Origin: Patescibacteria group bacterium
GTDB lineage: Bacteria; Patescibacteriota; Microgenomatia; UBA1400; MFAQ01
Assembly: GCA_018819325.1 (NCBI GenBank)
Contig: JAHJQJ010000064.1
Span: 1 to 9,285 of the forward strand
Direction of reading: 5' to 3'
DNA: 9,285 bases
Part shown: one piece after another, positions 1 to 7,084 of the stretch
Layout of the letters: every line of letters starts with the position of its first letter
Position numbering within the stretch: the stretch's first letter is position 1
Notes under the pieces: model-generated
What the model was told of the DNA's origin: nothing
The model's database searches: none
What the model saw: only the letters and a program-made list of their open reading frames with translations
Program-made: the position numbers and the translations under genes

Positions 1-2
1 AA

Positions 3-98
3 TACCAATTACCTGGAGAAGAGGTCAAAACAAAAACTCTACTTAAGATGGATGAAGAACAAAAACTACTCTATGACGTTATCCACAATCGTGCCTAA
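3..98 (+). CDS. Possible C-terminal end of an unidentified gene (partial)
   Basis: An open plus-strand frame enters from the left edge and stops at TAA 96-98. The visible 31 residues are charged and end in LLYDVIHNRA, with acidic and lysine-rich composition typical of a soluble protein C-terminus. No family can be recognised from so little. A second frame (1-111) is also open but reads less like protein, being rich in Lys, Asn and Trp. If real, this gene converges on the minus-strand tRNA cluster. It may equally be non-coding sequence. Confidence 0.3.
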   Translation, partial: YQLPGEEVKTKTLLKMDEEQKLLYDVIHNRA

Positions 99-261
99 CT
101 TCTAAACTTCAAGGGTGTCCCATTGCGGAAGACAGGAAAGGAATCGTTAAGGGTAAAACAAGGAAACTAAAGAAGTTTATGATAGTCCTCTAAGCTAAAA
201 TAGCAAAACTCTCCAAATGGTTCGGATCTACGGCACTATGTGTAGTGATTTTACGCTCGTG
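99..261. other. Intergenic gap with a weak stem-loop
   Basis: I see no convincing gene here. The only structure is a short stem-loop CACTA-TGTG-TAGTG at 234-247 followed by ATTTTA. It could be a weak terminator for plus-strand transcription coming from the left. On the minus strand it has no T tract, so it does not explain termination of the tRNA transcript. Confidence 0.3.
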
Positions 262-335
262 TGACCCCGATGGGATTTGAACCCATGATCTCCAGGATGA
301 AAACCTGGTGTCCTAAACCGCTAGACGACGGGGCC
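262..335 (-). tRNA. tRNA-Glu (anticodon UUC)
   Basis: The minus strand folds as a complete cloverleaf of 74 nt. The acceptor stem GGCCCCG pairs with CGGGGTC (one G-U pair), the anticodon stem CCAGG/CCTGG closes the loop TTTTCAT with anticodon TTC, and the T-arm contains GGTTCAAATCC. The discriminator base is A and no CCA follows (CAC instead), so CCA must be added enzymatically. It lies 5 bases after tRNA-Lys and is very likely cut from the same precursor, which may also carry rplS. Confidence 0.95.
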
Positions 336-340
336 TATAG

Positions 341-414
341 TGGGTCCGGTGGGACTCGAACCCACGACACCCTGCTTAAAAGGCAGGTGCTCTAACCAAC
401 TGAGCTACGGACCC
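341..414 (-). tRNA. tRNA-Lys (anticodon UUU)
   Basis: The minus strand gives a full 74-nt cloverleaf. The acceptor GGGTCCG pairs with CGGACCC, the D-arm reads TAGCTCAGTTGGTTAGA, the anticodon stem CCTGC/GCAGG holds the loop CTTTTAA (anticodon TTT), and the T-arm is GTGGGTTCGAGTCCCAC. The discriminator is A and CCA is not encoded. It starts only 21 bases after the rplS stop codon. A TAAAAT box lies in that gap (428-433) but no matching -35 is visible, so read-through from rplS is the simplest way it is transcribed. Confidence 0.96.
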
Positions 415-435
415 GTAGCTGGGATATATTTTACC

Positions 436-972
436 TTATCTAATGTCCTTGCGTTCTTTACGCTCCGTTTTTTGTTTCTTTTTGGCTTTTCTTCTGGCTC
501 GGGCTTCTTTTTTAAGTTCGGATTTGTTGCTGGCTTCCAGTGGTTTTACGTCCGGTTTCTTTTCTGGTTCTGTTTTTTCAACCTTTTCTTCCACCTCGGA
601 GGTGGAAGGTTTTAGATCTTCTACTGCTTCTATGTCTTGCTTTTTTACAAAACTGTCTTGAACCTTGGTGGCTTTTTTACCAATCCTGTCTCTTAGATAA
701 TAGAGCTTGGCCCTTTTTACTTTACCCTGCTTAACAACTTCTATTTTTAGGATTATTGGTGCGTTAAGAGGGTATATTCTTTCTACGCCGACACCAGAGG
801 AAGAGATTTTTCTAACGGTAAACGAGGTCAAACCTTGGTGACCCTTAATACGAATGACTAGTCCACTAAATATTTGAGTACGTTTTTTTTCGCCCTCTAC
901 AATGTTTTGATGCACCTTAATGGTATCACCAACATGAAAGGTTACCTGGTCATTCCATTTAGTTCTGTTCAT
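436..972 (-). CDS. rplS: 50S ribosomal protein L19 with basic C-terminal tail
   Basis: Ribosomal protein L19, a large-subunit protein located at the interface with the 30S subunit. Residues 1 to about 115 form the usual L19 fold. The family signature is visible as FTVRKISSSGVGVERIYPLN at 51-70, and GKVKRAKLYYLRDRIGKK follows at 83-100. The protein is 178 residues against about 115 for common L19. The extra 60 or so residues (116-178) are low-complexity, first Glu/Lys/Pro-rich and then strongly basic, ending in repeated Arg/Lys. Such tails are probably disordered and may touch rRNA; that is inference. The gene starts 16 bases after the dnaE stop, has no clear Shine-Dalgarno, and leads directly into tRNA-Lys, so it is probably part of the dnaE transcript. 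Confidence 0.96.
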   Translation of the reverse strand: MNRTKWNDQVTFHVGDTIKVHQNIVEGEKKRTQIFSGLVIRIKGHQGLTSFTVRKISSSGVGVERIYPLNAPIILKIEVVKQGKVKRAKLYYLRDRIGKKATKVQDSFVKKQDIEAVEDLKPSTSEVEEKVEKTEPEKKPDVKPLEASNKSELKKEARARRKAKKKQKTERKERKDIR

Positions 973-988
973 AATCTGGCATATTTTA

Positions 989-3900
989 TCACAAAAGAGA
1001 GGCTATTTTCTTCTTGATTGTTTCAGTTAGATTTACTTTGTACGGTAGGTTGATTCTTTTATCGGTAGTTCCGTTTTTTATAATTATAGTTACGGACTGA
1101 TTGCCTGGGTTGTTTTTTAAAATTTGGCTTATTTTTAACATGATTTTCTTATCTGTCCCCCTAGGTATTTCTAGAGTTTCTGATTGTTTGGCTAATAAAT
1201 CGCTGTTTAACTCTTCTACATTTTCTATTATTAGTGATAGTTCGTCGTTTCTGTTGTCTACCCTACCAGTAACAATAACGGGGTTGTCTTTTTGCCAGAT
1301 GTGGGCCGTTTCTTTATAAAGTTGGGGGAAGATGACAATATCTATTTTGCCCAGTTCGTCTTCCATGGTGGCAAAGGCCATACGTGAGTTGTTCTTTTTA
1401 GTGTTGACTAGTCTAAGCGAGGCGATCATTCCGGCTACAGATACGCCTTGACCTTTCATATCGGCGCTTAATTGGTTAATTTTATGGGTTAAACGATTGC
1501 TGATTTGACTACTTAAAGATTTAATTGGATGATCGGTAAGATATACTCCCAAAAGTTCCTTTTCATTTTTTAGCAGTTCTGTTAATGGGGCTGGTTCCAC
1601 ATTAGGAATTTTGTCCTTAAGGTTTTTTAGGTCTTTTTCGGCCGTTCCAAATAGACTAACTTGGCCGGAGAGTTTTTCTTTTGATAATTTTATGGAAGCG
1701 TCTCTGGCTTGAGGAAGATAGGCTAAAAGAGCGGTGCGTGGGCCAAAGTTGTCAAAAGCGCCTACCTTTATTAAAGACTCTACTACCTTTTTGTTTACCT
1801 TTTGGAGATTGACCCTGTTTAGGAAGTCTGAGAATGAGCAGAAAGGACTGTCCTTTCTGGCTTTAAGAATGAATTCTAAGGCCGCCTCCCCAACGTTTTT
1901 TATGGCGTTTAAACCAAAGCGAATAGCTTTACCTTGATCTTTAGCTCTACCGGTTGGCAAGACTTGGTCTTTTTTAATGTCTACTATGGTAAAGTCGGTT
2001 AAGGATTCGTTTATATCTGGTGGCAGAACTTTTATCCCCAAGGTCTCACATTCGCTTATGGCTTCTATAAATTTGTCTGTGTTGGTGGCTTCGGCACTCA
2101 TTAAGGCGGTCATGTATTCAATTGGGTAATGAGCTTTTACATAAGCTGTCCAGTAGGCTATTATTCCGTAGCTAGCGGCGTGGGAGTTGTGAACAACAAA
2201 ATCATTAGCTATGAAGTTGTGAGTACCTTGAATAGAAAGATCATAAGTCTGCTTTATACCGCTACTCTTTATTTCTTTAATTTCGTCCCAGTAAATATCT
2301 GATTCTAAGTACCAAGATATTTTTTTTGACTTCAATTTTGTATTAATTAGAGCAATTAGTTCTTTTGTATACCCTCTTTTGCGTTTATCCTTACTAAAAG
2401 CCCTTTCAGAGACCCCTAGTTCTTTGCTGATATTATTTATTGTAATTTTTTGGTTAGACATTTCTTGTCTAACCAGATCCATTATTTCTAAAGGTAAACT
2501 ATCTAAACTTGAAACCTTAAGTTGTTGTGGCTGCTTTAGATGTCTTACTTGTGAATGATTTACAATGTCTTTAAATTGTGTTTTTTTCTTGCCTATAAGA
2601 TATGGGCTGAGCTGTTTATGAAGAAGGTCTAGATTTTTTTGGTGAGAAATGTTTACGGTGTAACCTATTTTTGTGCCAGTTTTTATTTTGAATTTTTTGG
2701 TGTATCTTTGAGAGCTAATACCAAATTTTAATAAGAGACTTTGAAGATCTGAGGCAAGTTGATTGGAGGAAGTGGAGTAATAAACCAAGAGTGATTTTGT
2801 GTCGAAACAACCATCTCCCATAAATAATTTGGCCAAAAAGATAGAGATGGGTTTGTTGGAACTACTAAAAACTTCTGAAGGAATGAATTTTTCCGTAGCC
2901 TTTTTACCACCAAGCCCAAGCTTTCCTGCTTCGGTCTCATTTAAATTTTTACTGTTTGTTTCTGGTAATTTTCCAGCTATTGCAATCCTGTCTTTAACAA
3001 CTAAATCTTCTAGATTTTTCCAACCCGAAAAGGTTAAGAATGGATGATTGCCTGTGGCGGTAATAGACCTACCAGATCTAGTTTTAAGTGTGAATGTGGA
3101 CTTTTTGCCGTTTGGTATAACTTGCTTGATTTTTTGTTGGATGATTTTGTGATCATCTGATAGTGAAAGGGTTTTGTTGTCTAGACTCATTTTGGTTTTG
3201 ATTAAGTCATTTATTTTTATTGGCTTATCATTAACCCATACACTGGTGTCCCCAGTTACACATTTGTTAAACCCATAGGCGGCGAAGGTTTCTATTTGGC
3301 TAAACAGATCCTCTGCTCTTTCTTTGGTCATTCCCCCCTTAACACAACCGTCTACAAACTTGGCGTGTTGTTTTTTCATTTCCTCTGGGATTTTTTTACC
3401 TATGGCTTTTCTAAACTTGTCTACTTCTTTCCAGGTGTAACCAGCTAATTTTATGGCAATGTACAAAACATCATCTTGATAGGTAATAATGCCGTAACTG
3501 GTACCTAGGAATTCTTCCATTCTGGAGTCGAAGTATTTAACCAGCTTGGGGTTGTGTTTTCTTTTGATGTATTCGGGAATAAAGGACATGGGGCCGGGGC
3601 GGTATAGGGCAACCATGGCCATGATGTCGTCTATTTTTTCTGGCTTTAATTCCATTAAATATTTGGTCATGCCGGTACTGGCAAGCTGAAAAATACCAAA
3701 GGTTTCGCCGTTACAAAGCATCTCAAAGGTCTTGGGGTCGTCTAGGGGTATTTGGTGGATGTCTATTTCTTTTTTATGAAGAATTTTTACCAGTTTTATG
3801 GCATTGGCTAAAATTGATAAATTTCTAATACCCAAAACGTCTAACTTAATTAAGCCTACGTCTTCACAGGCGTGCATTTCGTACTGGGTGATTATTTTTT

Positions 3901-5557
3901 TGTCTCCGCCTGGCTCAAACTGTAGTGGAGTAAAATTAGTTAGAACTTCGGGTGAAATAACCAAGGCGCAAGCGTGCACTGAAATGTGGCGAGTGTTACC
4001 TTCTACTTTTTTTGATAAGTCCAGTAAGTCTTTAATTTTTGGGTCGTCCTTTTCAACCTGAGATAATTCTGGGGTAATTTCCAAAGCTCGACTGATGGTC
4101 ATGGGGAAACCTTGGGAGCCAAGAGGGACGAGTTTGGCAACTCTGTCAACCTCGGAGTATGGCATGCCCAGCACTCTACCAATGTCGCGAATGGCCGCTT
4201 TAGCCTTCATTGTCCCAAAGGTGCAGATTTGGGCAAACTTTTCATGACCGTATTTATCCTTTAAATAGGTAAAGACTTCGTCTCGTCTGTCATCGGAGAC
4301 GTCTAGGTCTATATCTGGTGGGGAAGGCCTAAAGGGGTTTAAAAACCTTTCAAATGGTAGGTTAAATCTTAATGGGTCAACAGTGGTAATTCCACAACAG
4401 TATGAAACGAATGAGCCGGCGGCAGAACCTCTAGTGTTGGTATAAATACCTGCTGTGTTACAGTAGTTTACTAGATCTGCGAAGAGTAAAAAATACGCCG
4501 AGTAGCCTTTTTTGTCGATAATGTCTAGTTCGTAGTCTATCCGTTTTTTTATTTCTTTGGTTATCTTGGTAAACTTTTTTTTTGCTCCTTGATAAGCCAT
4601 TTCTTTTAAGGTTTCCTTGGCAGTTTTTCCCTTAGGAAAGTCAATTTCGGGAAAACACCACTGACCAAGCGAGATTTTTATATCTACTTGGTCGGCTATT
4701 TTACCGGTGTTGGTAATAGCTTCTGGTAAATCTTGAAACTTTTGTTCCATTTCTTGAGGAGATTTAAGATAAAAATCTGGAGTATCTATGAATCTTAATC
4801 TGTTGATCTCAGAGGTTAGTTTGCCGGTTTGAACACAGACAATGGCGTCTTGGGCCCTGGCGTCTTCTTTTTCTATGTAATGGGCATCATTGGTGGCTAT
4901 CAGAGGAATGCCTAGTTCCCTACTGAAGTCAATTAATTGTTTTTCTGCTTTTAGTTCGTTTGCATGAATCTCTAGTAATTTGCCTTTGATTTCTTTGGGA
5001 ACTTGATCATTTTTACTGTATTGGTCAAAGTGGTGCCTTTGTAGTTCTATATATAAATTGCCCGAGCCAAATATCTGTTCTAATTCTTGCAGTTCTTTTT
5101 TGGCTGATTTTGGGTTGTCTCCAATAATCAGTTGGTTAACTCGACTGGCTTGGCAGGCGGTGGTGGCAATTATTCCCTGGTGATATTTTTCTAAAAGTTC
5201 TTTGTCTACTCTGGGTTTGTAATAAAAACCTTCTGTGTGGGCCAAAGTAGTCAGTTTCATTAGGTTTTGGTAACCTTGATGGTTTTTTGCTAGTAGAACC
5301 AGGTGGTTTGAGTCGGATTTTTCTTTTATAAACCTGCTTTTTTTGGCAACGTAAACTTCACAGCCAATAATGGGTTTAATGTTTTCCTTGATGGCTTTTT
5401 TGTAAAAATCTATGGCTCCGTACATGTTGCCGTGATCGGTAAGGGCTACTGCTTTTTGCCCAAACTTTTTGGTTCTTTGAATTATTTGGGAAATTTTAGA
5501 AAGCCCATCTAAAAGGGAATATTCTGAGTGAACATGTAGATGGGTGAATTTAATCAT
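989..5557 (-). CDS. dnaE: DNA polymerase III alpha subunit, intein-containing precursor
   Basis: Catalytic subunit of the replicative DNA polymerase. I start it at ATG 5557 (MIKFTHLHVHSEYS), where family members begin. The frame is open up to an ATG at 5650, but those 31 codons overlap the htpX end and read like no DnaE. The precursor is 1522 residues. Residues 1-765 hold the PHP domain, with HLHVHS at 6-11, TDHGNMYG at 40-47 and a later NDAHYI, so the metal-site histidines look intact and proofreading activity is possible. The palm follows, with TRGSAAGS near 375, PDIDLD giving catalytic Asp415 and Asp417, and KLDVLG giving Asp573. The intein is residues 766-1124. The C-terminal extein (398 residues) resumes at SHAASYG, carries the clamp-binding-like motif GQVSLFG, and ends with an OB-fold region. 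After splicing the enzyme would be 1163 residues, the normal DnaE length. It lies 16 bases after htpX, with no obvious Shine-Dalgarno. Confidence 0.97.
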   Translation of the reverse strand: MIKFTHLHVHSEYSLLDGLSKISQIIQRTKKFGQKAVALTDHGNMYGAIDFYKKAIKENIKPIIGCEVYVAKKSRFIKEKSDSNHLVLLAKNHQGYQNLMKLTTLAHTEGFYYKPRVDKELLEKYHQGIIATTACQASRVNQLIIGDNPKSAKKELQELEQIFGSGNLYIELQRHHFDQYSKNDQVPKEIKGKLLEIHANELKAEKQLIDFSRELGIPLIATNDAHYIEKEDARAQDAIVCVQTGKLTSEINRLRFIDTPDFYLKSPQEMEQKFQDLPEAITNTGKIADQVDIKISLGQWCFPEIDFPKGKTAKETLKEMAYQGAKKKFTKITKEIKKRIDYELDIIDKKGYSAYFLLFADLVNYCNTAGIYTNTRGSAAGSFVSYCCGITTVDPLRFNLPFERFLNPFRPSPPDIDLDVSDDRRDEVFTYLKDKYGHEKFAQICTFGTMKAKAAIRDIGRVLGMPYSEVDRVAKLVPLGSQGFPMTISRALEITPELSQVEKDDPKIKDLLDLSKKVEGNTRHISVHACALVISPEVLTNFTPLQFEPGGDKKIITQYEMHACEDVGLIKLDVLGIRNLSILANAIKLVKILHKKEIDIHQIPLDDPKTFEMLCNGETFGIFQLASTGMTKYLMELKPEKIDDIMAMVALYRPGPMSFIPEYIKRKHNPKLVKYFDSRMEEFLGTSYGIITYQDDVLYIAIKLAGYTWKEVDKFRKAIGKKIPEEMKKQHAKFVDGCVKGGMTKERAEDLFSQIETFAAYGFNKCVTGDTSVWVNDKPIKINDLIKTKMSLDNKTLSLSDDHKIIQQKIKQVIPNGKKSTFTLKTRSGRSITATGNHPFLTFSGWKNLEDLVVKDRIAIAGKLPETNSKNLNETEAGKLGLGGKKATEKFIPSEVFSSSNKPISIFLAKLFMGDGCFDTKSLLVYYSTSSNQLASDLQSLLLKFGISSQRYTKKFKIKTGTKIGYTVNISHQKNLDLLHKQLSPYLIGKKKTQFKDIVNHSQVRHLKQPQQLKVSSLDSLPLEIMDLVRQEMSNQKITINNISKELGVSERAFSKDKRKRGYTKELIALINTKLKSKKISWYLESDIYWDEIKEIKSSGIKQTYDLSIQGTHNFIANDFVVHNSHAASYGIIAYWTAYVKAHYPIEYMTALMSAEATNTDKFIEAISECETLGIKVLPPDINESLTDFTIVDIKKDQVLPTGRAKDQGKAIRFGLNAIKNVGEAALEFILKARKDSPFCSFSDFLNRVNLQKVNKKVVESLIKVGAFDNFGPRTALLAYLPQARDASIKLSKEKLSGQVSLFGTAEKDLKNLKDKIPNVEPAPLTELLKNEKELLGVYLTDHPIKSLSSQISNRLTHKINQLSADMKGQGVSVAGMIASLRLVNTKKNNSRMAFATMEDELGKIDIVIFPQLYKETAHIWQKDNPVIVTGRVDNRNDELSLIIENVEELNSDLLAKQSETLEIPRGTDKKIMLKISQILKNNPGNQSVTIIIKNGTTDKRINLPYKVNLTETIKKKIASLL
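2186..3262 (-). other. Intein in DnaE with LAGLIDADG-type endonuclease
   Basis: An in-frame 359-residue protein-splicing element within dnaE. It begins with Cys1 (CVTGDTSVW, splicing block A) directly after extein AAYGFNK. Block B is at 68-81 with the TxxH motif TGNH (His73). It ends with the C-terminal block FIANDFVVHN, with penultimate His358 and terminal Asn359, followed by extein Ser+1 (SHAASYG). All residues for canonical class 1 splicing are present. The middle contains one clear LAGLIDADG motif, FLAKLFMGDGCF at 142-153, and a helix-turn-helix-like stretch (KITINNISKELGVSERAF, about 272-289), probably for DNA recognition. I cannot make out a confident second LAGLIDADG motif, so the endonuclease may be degenerate or divergent. 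The insertion point lies in the conserved GFNKSH motif of the polymerase, four residues downstream of where the cyanobacterial split DnaE intein sits (before CFNKSH). Base composition resembles the host gene. Confidence 0.95.
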
Positions 5558-5573
5558 GGCAGACTTAATCTTA

Positions 5574-6464
5574 TCAGGAAAGGGCCTTGATGCGTTCTGC
5601 AACTGGCGGGTGGGTATTAAATGCTTTGGAAAACCAACCAATGGCGCCATGGGTGTTCTTGAGTGGATTGGAAATATACAGATGAGCAGTGGCTTTGTTG
5701 GCGGCTTCTAACGGTTCGGTATCTTGGCTAATTTTTTTAAGGGCACTAGCTAGACCAGCCGGATATCTGGTTAATTTGACGGCAGAAGCGTCGGCTAAGA
5801 ACTCACGACGACGGGAGATGGCTAGTTTAATTAGGTTGGCAATTAAGGGTGATAAGAGAGTTAATATAAGCCCGATTATAAAAATAATAGCCCCTAGTTG
5901 ACCGGAATCGTCGCGCTTGGAACCGCGTATTCTGGTGCGTAATAATATATCGGCCAATAAGGTAATCATGCCTACTAAAACGGTAACAATTCCCATTAGG
6001 CGAATGTCAAAGTTTTTAACGTGGCTTAGTTCGTGGGCAACAACGCCTTCTAGTTCGGTTCTGTTTAGTTTGTCTAGTAATCCAGTGGTGGCTACCACTA
6101 CGGCGTGCTCTGGATCTCTGCCAGTAGCAAAGGCATTCATGGCTGTGTCATTGATTACAAACAACTTGGGTTGAGGAATTCTGGCAACCAGGCACAGGTT
6201 TTCTGTAACCGTGTAAAACTGAAAATGATCTTTACGGGTGGCTGGGATGGCTTTAGAGATGCTTAATATAATCTTGTCAGAGTAATAGAAGCTGGCAAAA
6301 CTAATTACCCCAGAGATGATTAATGCAATACCCACCAAGCTTAAGTCGTAACCAAAACTGTAGGCCATTAAATAGCCTGCGGCGGTGACAAAAGCAATGA
6401 ATAGGATAATAACCAGATTGCTTTTTCTTTTGTTGGCGTCGACTAGTTCGTAGACGTTTTTCAT
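5574..6464 (-). CDS. htpX: HtpX-like M48 family membrane zinc metalloprotease
   Basis: A membrane-anchored zinc endopeptidase of the M48B (HtpX) group, expected to degrade misfolded membrane proteins with its active site facing the cytoplasm. It has 296 residues, the usual size. Two transmembrane segments lie at about 17-36 and 41-60. NDTAMNAFATGR at 105-116 is the family's conserved stretch before the catalytic helix. The zinc motif HELSH lies at 144-148, and the third ligand is likely Glu221 in REFLADASAV. Two further hydrophobic segments (about 157-175 and 190-213) separate them. The C-terminal THPPVAERIKAL is also typical. It starts 8 bases after the lemA-like stop and is followed 16 bases later by dnaE. 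The lemA-htpX pairing is common in bacteria and supports both calls. Confidence 0.95.
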   Translation of the reverse strand: MKNVYELVDANKRKSNLVIILFIAFVTAAGYLMAYSFGYDLSLVGIALIISGVISFASFYYSDKIILSISKAIPATRKDHFQFYTVTENLCLVARIPQPKLFVINDTAMNAFATGRDPEHAVVVATTGLLDKLNRTELEGVVAHELSHVKNFDIRLMGIVTVLVGMITLLADILLRTRIRGSKRDDSGQLGAIIFIIGLILTLLSPLIANLIKLAISRRREFLADASAVKLTRYPAGLASALKKISQDTEPLEAANKATAHLYISNPLKNTHGAIGWFSKAFNTHPPVAERIKALS

Positions 6465-6472
6465 TTTGAAAT

Positions 6473-7060
6473 TTACAGAGAAACTTTGACGTCTTTGGTT
6501 TCTGCCGTGGTTACCTCCAGATGAGCTCCGCTATCTGGAGTGTCTAGACCCTTTTGTTGCTTGAACCTAAAAAGGTTGGCCACCATGTTTGAGGGGAAGA
6601 CCATGATTTTCTGGTTAAAGTCGGCAGAAAGATCTATTAAGGTTCTTCTGGCGTACATGAGTTTGTCAGAGGTGTCACGCAATTCATCCATTAGCTTGGT
6701 GACCACGTTAGACCCCTTGATTTCTGGGTTGCTTTCTACCAGTACTTGGATTTGGGGAAGAACCTTGCTTAGGCTATCAGAGGCCTTGGTGATATCACTC
6801 ATGTTGCCGGACTTACTGGCGGCGTCCACGGCTTTTCTGGCGTCGGTTAAGGACTTGAAAATTCCCTTTTCGTGCTTTAGATAGCCTTTGGCGGATGATT
6901 CTAAGTTGGGAATTAGTGAAGCTTGCCTTTTTAGTTGATTGCCAATGTCTTGAATACTGGCCTTTATTCTGACTAGAGTGGCTTGGAACCAATTGTAATT
7001 AGAGATTATGTAGAAAACTACTAATACCGAAAGACCGATGACTAGATATAAAAATTCCAT
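6473..7060 (-). CDS. lemA: LemA family protein
   Basis: A LemA-family protein of 195 residues. Residues 1-21 form one hydrophobic N-terminal anchor (MEFLYLVIGLSVLVVFYIIS). The rest should be an extracytoplasmic or peripheral helical bundle. The family's diagnostic stretch is at about 41-65 (NQLKRQASLIPNL then KGYLKHEKG), and the second conserved block DFNQKIMVFPSNMVANLF is at 147-164, corresponding to the usual YN-x-FP-x-N motif. Its biochemical function is not established; genes of this family often sit next to htpX-type proteases, as here. It is the first gene of the minus-strand cluster. No clear Shine-Dalgarno precedes ATG 7060, and I found no convincing promoter in the 25 bases separating it from the end of the recombinase reading frame. 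Confidence 0.93.
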   Translation of the reverse strand: MEFLYLVIGLSVLVVFYIISNYNWFQATLVRIKASIQDIGNQLKRQASLIPNLESSAKGYLKHEKGIFKSLTDARKAVDAASKSGNMSDITKASDSLSKVLPQIQVLVESNPEIKGSNVVTKLMDELRDTSDKLMYARRTLIDLSADFNQKIMVFPSNMVANLFRFKQQKGLDTPDSGAHLEVTTAETKDVKVSL

Positions 7061-7084
7061 GGGTTATATTAACTAATAACTTAT

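Noticed and set aside
340..615. Plus-strand open frame starting MGPVGLEPTTPCLKGRCSNQLSYGP
   Set aside because: The first part is an antisense translation of tRNA-Lys and the rest is the shadow of rplS.
2728..2940. Minus-strand open frame within the intein region
   Set aside because: It is an alternative frame of the intein with no domain of its own; the intein frame carries the splicing and endonuclease motifs.
5558..5650. Upstream in-frame ATG at 5650 giving dnaE 31 more residues
   Set aside because: The extra codons overlap the end of htpX, show no resemblance to DnaE N-termini, and ATG 5557 starts exactly at the conserved PHP beginning.
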